This document shows positions 61,024 to 64,000 of a stretch of DNA of 64,000 nucleotides, one piece after another. The stretch comes from DASXUG01 sp036504995 (lineage in GTDB: Bacteria; Pseudomonadota; Gammaproteobacteria; Burkholderiales; Methylophilaceae). Under the pieces are notes generated by a model. It was given only the letters and a program-made list of their open reading frames with translations, had not been told where the DNA came from and ran no database searches. The stretch is from NCBI GenBank assembly GCA_036504995.1, contig DASXUG010000012.1, positions 186,001 to 250,000 of the forward strand, given 5' to 3'. Each line of letters starts with the position of its first letter. Within the stretch, counting starts at the first letter, position 1. Both the position numbers and the translations under genes were made by a program.

Positions 61024-62208
61024 TCAGCCAAATCTTACTGAGTAAATCGGTGGAAAATTATTACCAAGGCATTGCCATGTTTCACCACGATCTTCTGACA
61101 AGTAAAGATTTCCCGTGGTACTGCCAAAGCATAAACAATCCCCTGCCGCGTCAAGACCATGCCTCAAAACAATGTCATAGGCGTTATCTTGCGGCAGTCC
61201 TTTTCTAAAAGTTTGCCACGACTGCCCACCATCGGTTGTTCGCGCAACGAACAAACCACCATCAATCGCCATACGCTCCGAATCCGCGTGCGCGGGGACA
61301 ACCCATGCAGTAAGCCCATCATTCGCATCAGCCACGATAGGAAAACCAAAATGCACGCCAGCATCAGGCACACTCACTTTTTTCCAGTGCTGCGCGCCAT
61401 CACTACTGTAAAAAACACCACAGTGGTTTTGCTGCCACAGATGGTCTGGCTGCCCAGCGCAACTCGTCACAAAATGCGGATCGTGACCCCACTCTGCTTC
61501 TGGGTTTGGTATGTAATCATTCAACATACCTCGATTACGTCCATGCCAAGTAAGGCCACCATCCTTACTCTCGATAACGCCAGCGGATGATACAGCGACA
61601 AGTAGATGATTTGAATCACGCGGGTCTACAATAATGGAATGAATTCCAGGTTCAAATACGCCATAATCGATGCTCGCTGGTGTGCCATACCAGCGGTTTT
61701 CGGCTGTTGCATCGCCTGCAAACAAATCACCGCCCCGACTGTCATGGCTCCATAGTGGTTGGTTCAGCTCCCAGGTATCACCACCATCATCGCTGACAAA
61801 TAATCCGCCTGGGATCGTACCCGCATATAGCTTACCAGGCTGGTTGGCATGACCAAAGGCAATGTTCCATATCTTATAAACCGTTGCATTGGCGTATTCA
61901 GCTTGGGCAGTCGGTGACTCTGGATTGAAGTCTGGGCTAGGCAGATATTTGACAATATAGCGCGCATCTTTAGGATACTTCACAGACATCACGTCTTCCC
62001 AAGTGGCACCGTTATCACGCGAACGCGAAAGCTTGGGGCCCCAGTGACCATGATCTAAGGAAACCCACAGTGTACCGTCACGCGGATCACGTGCCGCATA
62101 GCAGACTGGAATGCCCGCATGGGTAATTGGGCGAGGCTGCCAGACACCATCTAGACGATCGAATATGACTGTGCCTTTACGCGTACCTAGTAATATCATG
62201 TTTGACAT
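61024..62208 (-). CDS. Asp-box (BNR/VPS10-like) beta-propeller protein
   Basis: A 394-residue protein of repeated sialidase-type Asp boxes. Six copies of the S-x-D-x-G-x-T-W pattern are visible (SRDNGATW, SDDGGDTW, SKDGGLTW, SSDGAQHW, TTDGGQSW, SEDRGETW), indicating a six- or seven-bladed propeller. No signal peptide is evident and the Arg triad and Tyr/Glu of true sialidases are not recognisable, so exo-sialidase activity is unlikely. Coupled to a MoaD-like gene, a conserved pairing I have seen in bacteria without an assigned function. It is divergent from the MarR gene. Confidence 0.8.
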   Translation of the reverse strand: MSNMILLGTRKGTVIFDRLDGVWQPRPITHAGIPVCYAARDPRDGTLWVSLDHGHWGPKLSRSRDNGATWEDVMSVKYPKDARYIVKYLPSPDFNPESPTAQAEYANATVYKIWNIAFGHANQPGKLYAGTIPGGLFVSDDGGDTWELNQPLWSHDSRGGDLFAGDATAENRWYGTPASIDYGVFEPGIHSIIVDPRDSNHLLVAVSSAGVIESKDGGLTWHGRNRGMLNDYIPNPEAEWGHDPHFVTSCAGQPDHLWQQNHCGVFYSSDGAQHWKKVSVPDAGVHFGFPIVADANDGLTAWVVPAHADSERMAIDGGLFVARTTDGGQSWQTFRKGLPQDNAYDIVLRHGLDAAGDCLCFGSTTGNLYLSEDRGETWQCLGNNFPPIYSVRFG

Positions 62209-62360
62209 TCATTTGCCCTCAAATAGCTACTTCAACTCATAAACTAACGGAACGTATTACTATTTTCACAATATTATCCTTTACTATCAATCAACTATAA
62301 TAAACTTTCCTGCTGACAGCAACCATCTTGAGCAAAAATATTGCTATTTGTCATTGACAA

Positions 62361-62378
62361 TAGTTAGTCAGCTAACTA
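62361..62378. promoter_or_regulatory. MarR operator, perfect inverted repeat
   Basis: TAGTTAG-TCAG-CTAACTA ends two bases before the MarR start codon and lies in the gap that also holds the promoter of the propeller/MoaD-like pair. A near-identical copy precedes the next operon (62909-62926). Confidence 0.75.
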
Positions 62379-62380
62379 AA

Positions 62381-62893
62381 ATGCATTTCATGTTACAACT
62401 AAAAGACCTGCCAGACGAAAAAGTACTCAGAAAATTTGCCGAAAGGTACGAGGATGTAGATTCACGCTCAGTGACTCACTTTTTGAATATTCTGCGCATT
62501 AGTACCGAACTAACTGAGGCCCTTGATCGTTTTCTTGCCACACACGGATTGCTTCAAGGCAGATGGTGGGTGCTTATCTTGCTAATGCGTGAGGAGAATC
62601 TGACATCGACTCCGTCTGAGTTGGCTGAGAAGGCTGGCGTCACCAGAGCCACGATGAGCGGACTCATTAACGGCCTGTTAAGAGATGGCTTGGTTGCTCG
62701 TCAAGACGATAACAAGGACCGCAGAAGCTATACCATACAGCTAACTATCGCAGGGCAAAACAAACTGGATGAAGTAATGCCTGATTACTACCCGCGTGTC
62801 AAAAAGATGATGAGCGTCATTCCCATGCAACAAAGAGAAGATTTATTAAAGCAGTTATTACTTTTGAAAGAGCAAAGCCAAGTATTCGATTAA
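62381..62893 (+). CDS. MarR-family transcriptional regulator
   Basis: A 170-residue winged-helix repressor. The helix-turn-helix lies at about residues 75-115 (TPSELAEKAGVTRATMSGLINGLLRDGLVARQ), followed by the wing DNKDRRSYTIQLT. ATG 62381 is used; the frame extends to a TTG overlapping the operator. The inverted repeat in front and its copy downstream make autoregulation and control of the next operon likely. Confidence 0.9.
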   Translation: MHFMLQLKDLPDEKVLRKFAERYEDVDSRSVTHFLNILRISTELTEALDRFLATHGLLQGRWWVLILLMREENLTSTPSELAEKAGVTRATMSGLINGLLRDGLVARQDDNKDRRSYTIQLTIAGQNKLDEVMPDYYPRVKKMMSVIPMQQREDLLKQLLLLKEQSQVFD

Positions 62894-62908
62894 CTTTTTT
62901 TAGCCACA

Positions 62909-62926
62909 TAGTTAGGCGGCTAATTA
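62909..62926. promoter_or_regulatory. Second MarR operator copy
   Basis: TAGTTAG-GCGG-CTAATTA, one mismatch in the palindrome, same 7-4-7 architecture as the site at 62361-62378. It lies about 52 bases before the start of the SnoaL-like gene. Confidence 0.65.
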
Positions 62927-62977
62927 ATTGAAAATTGAATAATATTATTTAAAGTTTTTAACCCTGAAGGAGATAAA

Positions 62978-63358
62978 ATGAATTACAAATCAATCATTGA
63001 AGCCGCTAATACTGAATGGAACAAGGCATTCAATAGCGGAAATCTTAACAGCTTAACCGCGCTTTATGCAGAAAATGCTACGCTGTCTCCTGGCGATGGG
63101 AAGACGTTAGTTGGTCGTGCTGAAATCGGCAATCTATTTAAAAGCTTTGTTGATGGCGGCGTCCATAACCATACGTTAGAGATCGTCGAAGTGGGTGGTT
63201 CAGATAAAATAATTTATCAGGTTGCCAGATGGAGTGCTCAGGGTGCAGAAGTTAACGGTGAAAAGCCAACATTTGGCGGCATCACCACCAGTGTGCTGGA
63301 ATTGGGAACAGATGGTCATTGGCTAGCTCGCACACATATTTGGAATGCAAACCAATAG
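62978..63358 (+). CDS. SnoaL-like/DUF4440 family protein
   Basis: A 126-residue cone-fold protein of the NTF2-like superfamily: WNKAFNSGNLNSLTALYAENATLSPGDGKTLVGRAEI is the SgcJ/EcaC (DUF4440) signature. Members are cyclases, isomerases or ligand binders; the function of this one is unknown. A strong AAGGAGA ribosome site precedes the ATG. First gene of a three-gene unit with a tautomerase and a small membrane protein, probably repressed by the adjacent MarR. Confidence 0.87.
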   Translation: MNYKSIIEAANTEWNKAFNSGNLNSLTALYAENATLSPGDGKTLVGRAEIGNLFKSFVDGGVHNHTLEIVEVGGSDKIIYQVARWSAQGAEVNGEKPTFGGITTSVLELGTDGHWLARTHIWNANQ

Positions 63359-63369
63359 GAGAAGAGATT

Positions 63370-63735
63370 ATGCCTCTCGTGAATATTTCGATACTTAAAG
63401 GAAAGTCGCCTGAATACATCAAAGCTGTGGCCGATGCCGTCAACTCAGCCGTGATTGAAACCATGAACTTTCCTGATGATGACCGTTACCAGATTATTCA
63501 TCAACTAGATTCCGAATGCCTGCAGTTGCAGAGTCGTGAGGGTGACCGCTTGATGATGCACTTGGTCATGAGAGCTGGACGCTCAAACAAATCAAAACTG
63601 GCCTTCTACAAGAAAGTTACTGAAAATCTAGCGAAAAATCCTGGCATTCCAGCAGCTAACGTATTGATTACTATTACAGAAAATCACGATATTGACTGGT
63701 CATTTAGTGATGGTATTGCGCAATTTATTGTTTGA
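63370..63735 (+). CDS. Tautomerase-superfamily protein
   Basis: A 121-residue protein starting MPLVNISILKGKSPEYIKAV: Pro after the initiator Met is the catalytic N-terminal proline of the superfamily. It is longer than 4-oxalocrotonate tautomerase (62), fitting the fused cis-CaaD/MSAD-like or Tautomerase_2 class. The start at 63370 is set by this proline; the open frame begins upstream inside the previous gene. It lies 11 bases after the SnoaL-like gene. Confidence 0.88.
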   Translation: MPLVNISILKGKSPEYIKAVADAVNSAVIETMNFPDDDRYQIIHQLDSECLQLQSREGDRLMMHLVMRAGRSNKSKLAFYKKVTENLAKNPGIPAANVLITITENHDIDWSFSDGIAQFIV

Positions 63736-63744
63736 GTACCAATC

Positions 63745-63963
63745 ATGCGCTTTTTTAAAAAACATCTTATGAAGCGACTGATTGTGGGTTGGATTGCGCT
63801 ATATCCAACCTTATTAATCATTCTATATTTGCTAAGAGGGATAACGCATCATTTATCGATGCCACTAGCCACCTTGGTCGAGGTGCTAGTGATTGTTCCA
63901 GTAACGCAATTGATTGTGTACCCAATCACAGGAAAAATATTCGCAAAGTGGCTATCTAGCTGA
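63745..63963 (+). CDS. Small DUF2798-like membrane protein
   Basis: A 72-residue protein with two predicted transmembrane helices (IVGWIALYPTLLIILYLL and LATLVEVLVIVPVTQLIVYPI) and a positive N-terminus. It resembles DUF2798 in having a conserved P-x-T near the second helix (YPIT). Function unknown. Nine bases behind the tautomerase gene, probably the last gene of the operon. Confidence 0.7.
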   Translation: MRFFKKHLMKRLIVGWIALYPTLLIILYLLRGITHHLSMPLATLVEVLVIVPVTQLIVYPITGKIFAKWLSS

Positions 63964-64000
63964 ATATATTCACAAAACTTTACGAAGACCTTAAATATTT

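Noticed and set aside
61024..62208. Exo-alpha-sialidase
   Set aside because: Asp boxes are structural repeats found in many propellers; the catalytic Arg triad and Tyr/Glu pair are not recognisable and there is no signal peptide.

Overview
The window looks like a chromosomal segment of a low-to-mid GC Gram-negative betaproteobacterium, most likely a Methylophilaceae-type (Methylotenera-like) methylotroph. This is inferred from gene content and order (dusB-fis-purH-purD, BPSS1780- and DUF2782-type proteins, a Pqi system, FadL/OmpP1, HrcA/CIRCE control of groESL) and from the even, AT-leaning codon use. No methylotrophy gene lies in the window, so the family assignment is tentative. I see no rRNA, tRNA, prophage, insertion sequence or CRISPR array. 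Most of the window is housekeeping chromosome with several accessory modules.

Layout. 1-3.3 kb (minus strand): dusB-fis-purH-purD. 3.5-8.7 kb: an OmpP1/FadL porin, an MFS transporter, a MoaB/CinA-like protein with a cysteine-cluster protein, a 39-residue lysine-rich protein, a cupin and a small GIY-YIG nuclease beside a REPIN-like inverted repeat pair. 8.9-24.3 kb: DNA and metabolic housekeeping (polA, LOG, thrB, uvrD, DAHP synthase, ung, hydrolase, FKBP, groES-groEL). It includes a strong small-RNA candidate with an anti-Shine-Dalgarno loop between uvrD and the DAHP synthase gene, and a long palindromic element abutting the groEL stop. 24.8-28.1 kb: a two-gene ovothiol operon (ovoA plus a PLP lyase that fits OvoB). 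28.6-36 kb: one long minus-strand cluster of LysR regulator, DedA-rhodanese fusion, KefB-type antiporter and a Pqi lipid-transport system with PqiA split into two ORFs. 36.2-37.8 kb: pirin plus an NmrA-type reductase, divergent from the LysR gene.

37.9-41.7 kb is the most striking module: a family 2A encapsulin shell gene (SrpI type), its cysteine desulfurase cargo with a roughly 208-residue unstructured N-terminal extension, and a serine O-acetyltransferase, preceded by a structured leader ending in a terminator-like hairpin. Together they would make O-acetylserine (hence cysteine), strip sulfur from cysteine and hold it inside a protein nanocompartment.

41.9-48 kb: UbiB, then a PatZ-like lysine acetyltransferase, a deacetylase-family protein and a universal stress protein. 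48.1-56.1 kb: metR/metE with a perfect MetR box, then nrdA-nrdB controlled by a sigma70 promoter, tandem NrdR-like boxes and a cobalamin riboswitch. 56.3-60.5 kb: molybdenum hydroxylase genes (MocA-like, XdhC, IorB, IorA). 60.7-64 kb: a MoaD-like ubiquitin-fold protein paired with an Asp-box beta-propeller, divergent from a MarR regulator that has a matching inverted-repeat operator in front of itself and in front of the downstream SnoaL-like/tautomerase/membrane-protein genes.
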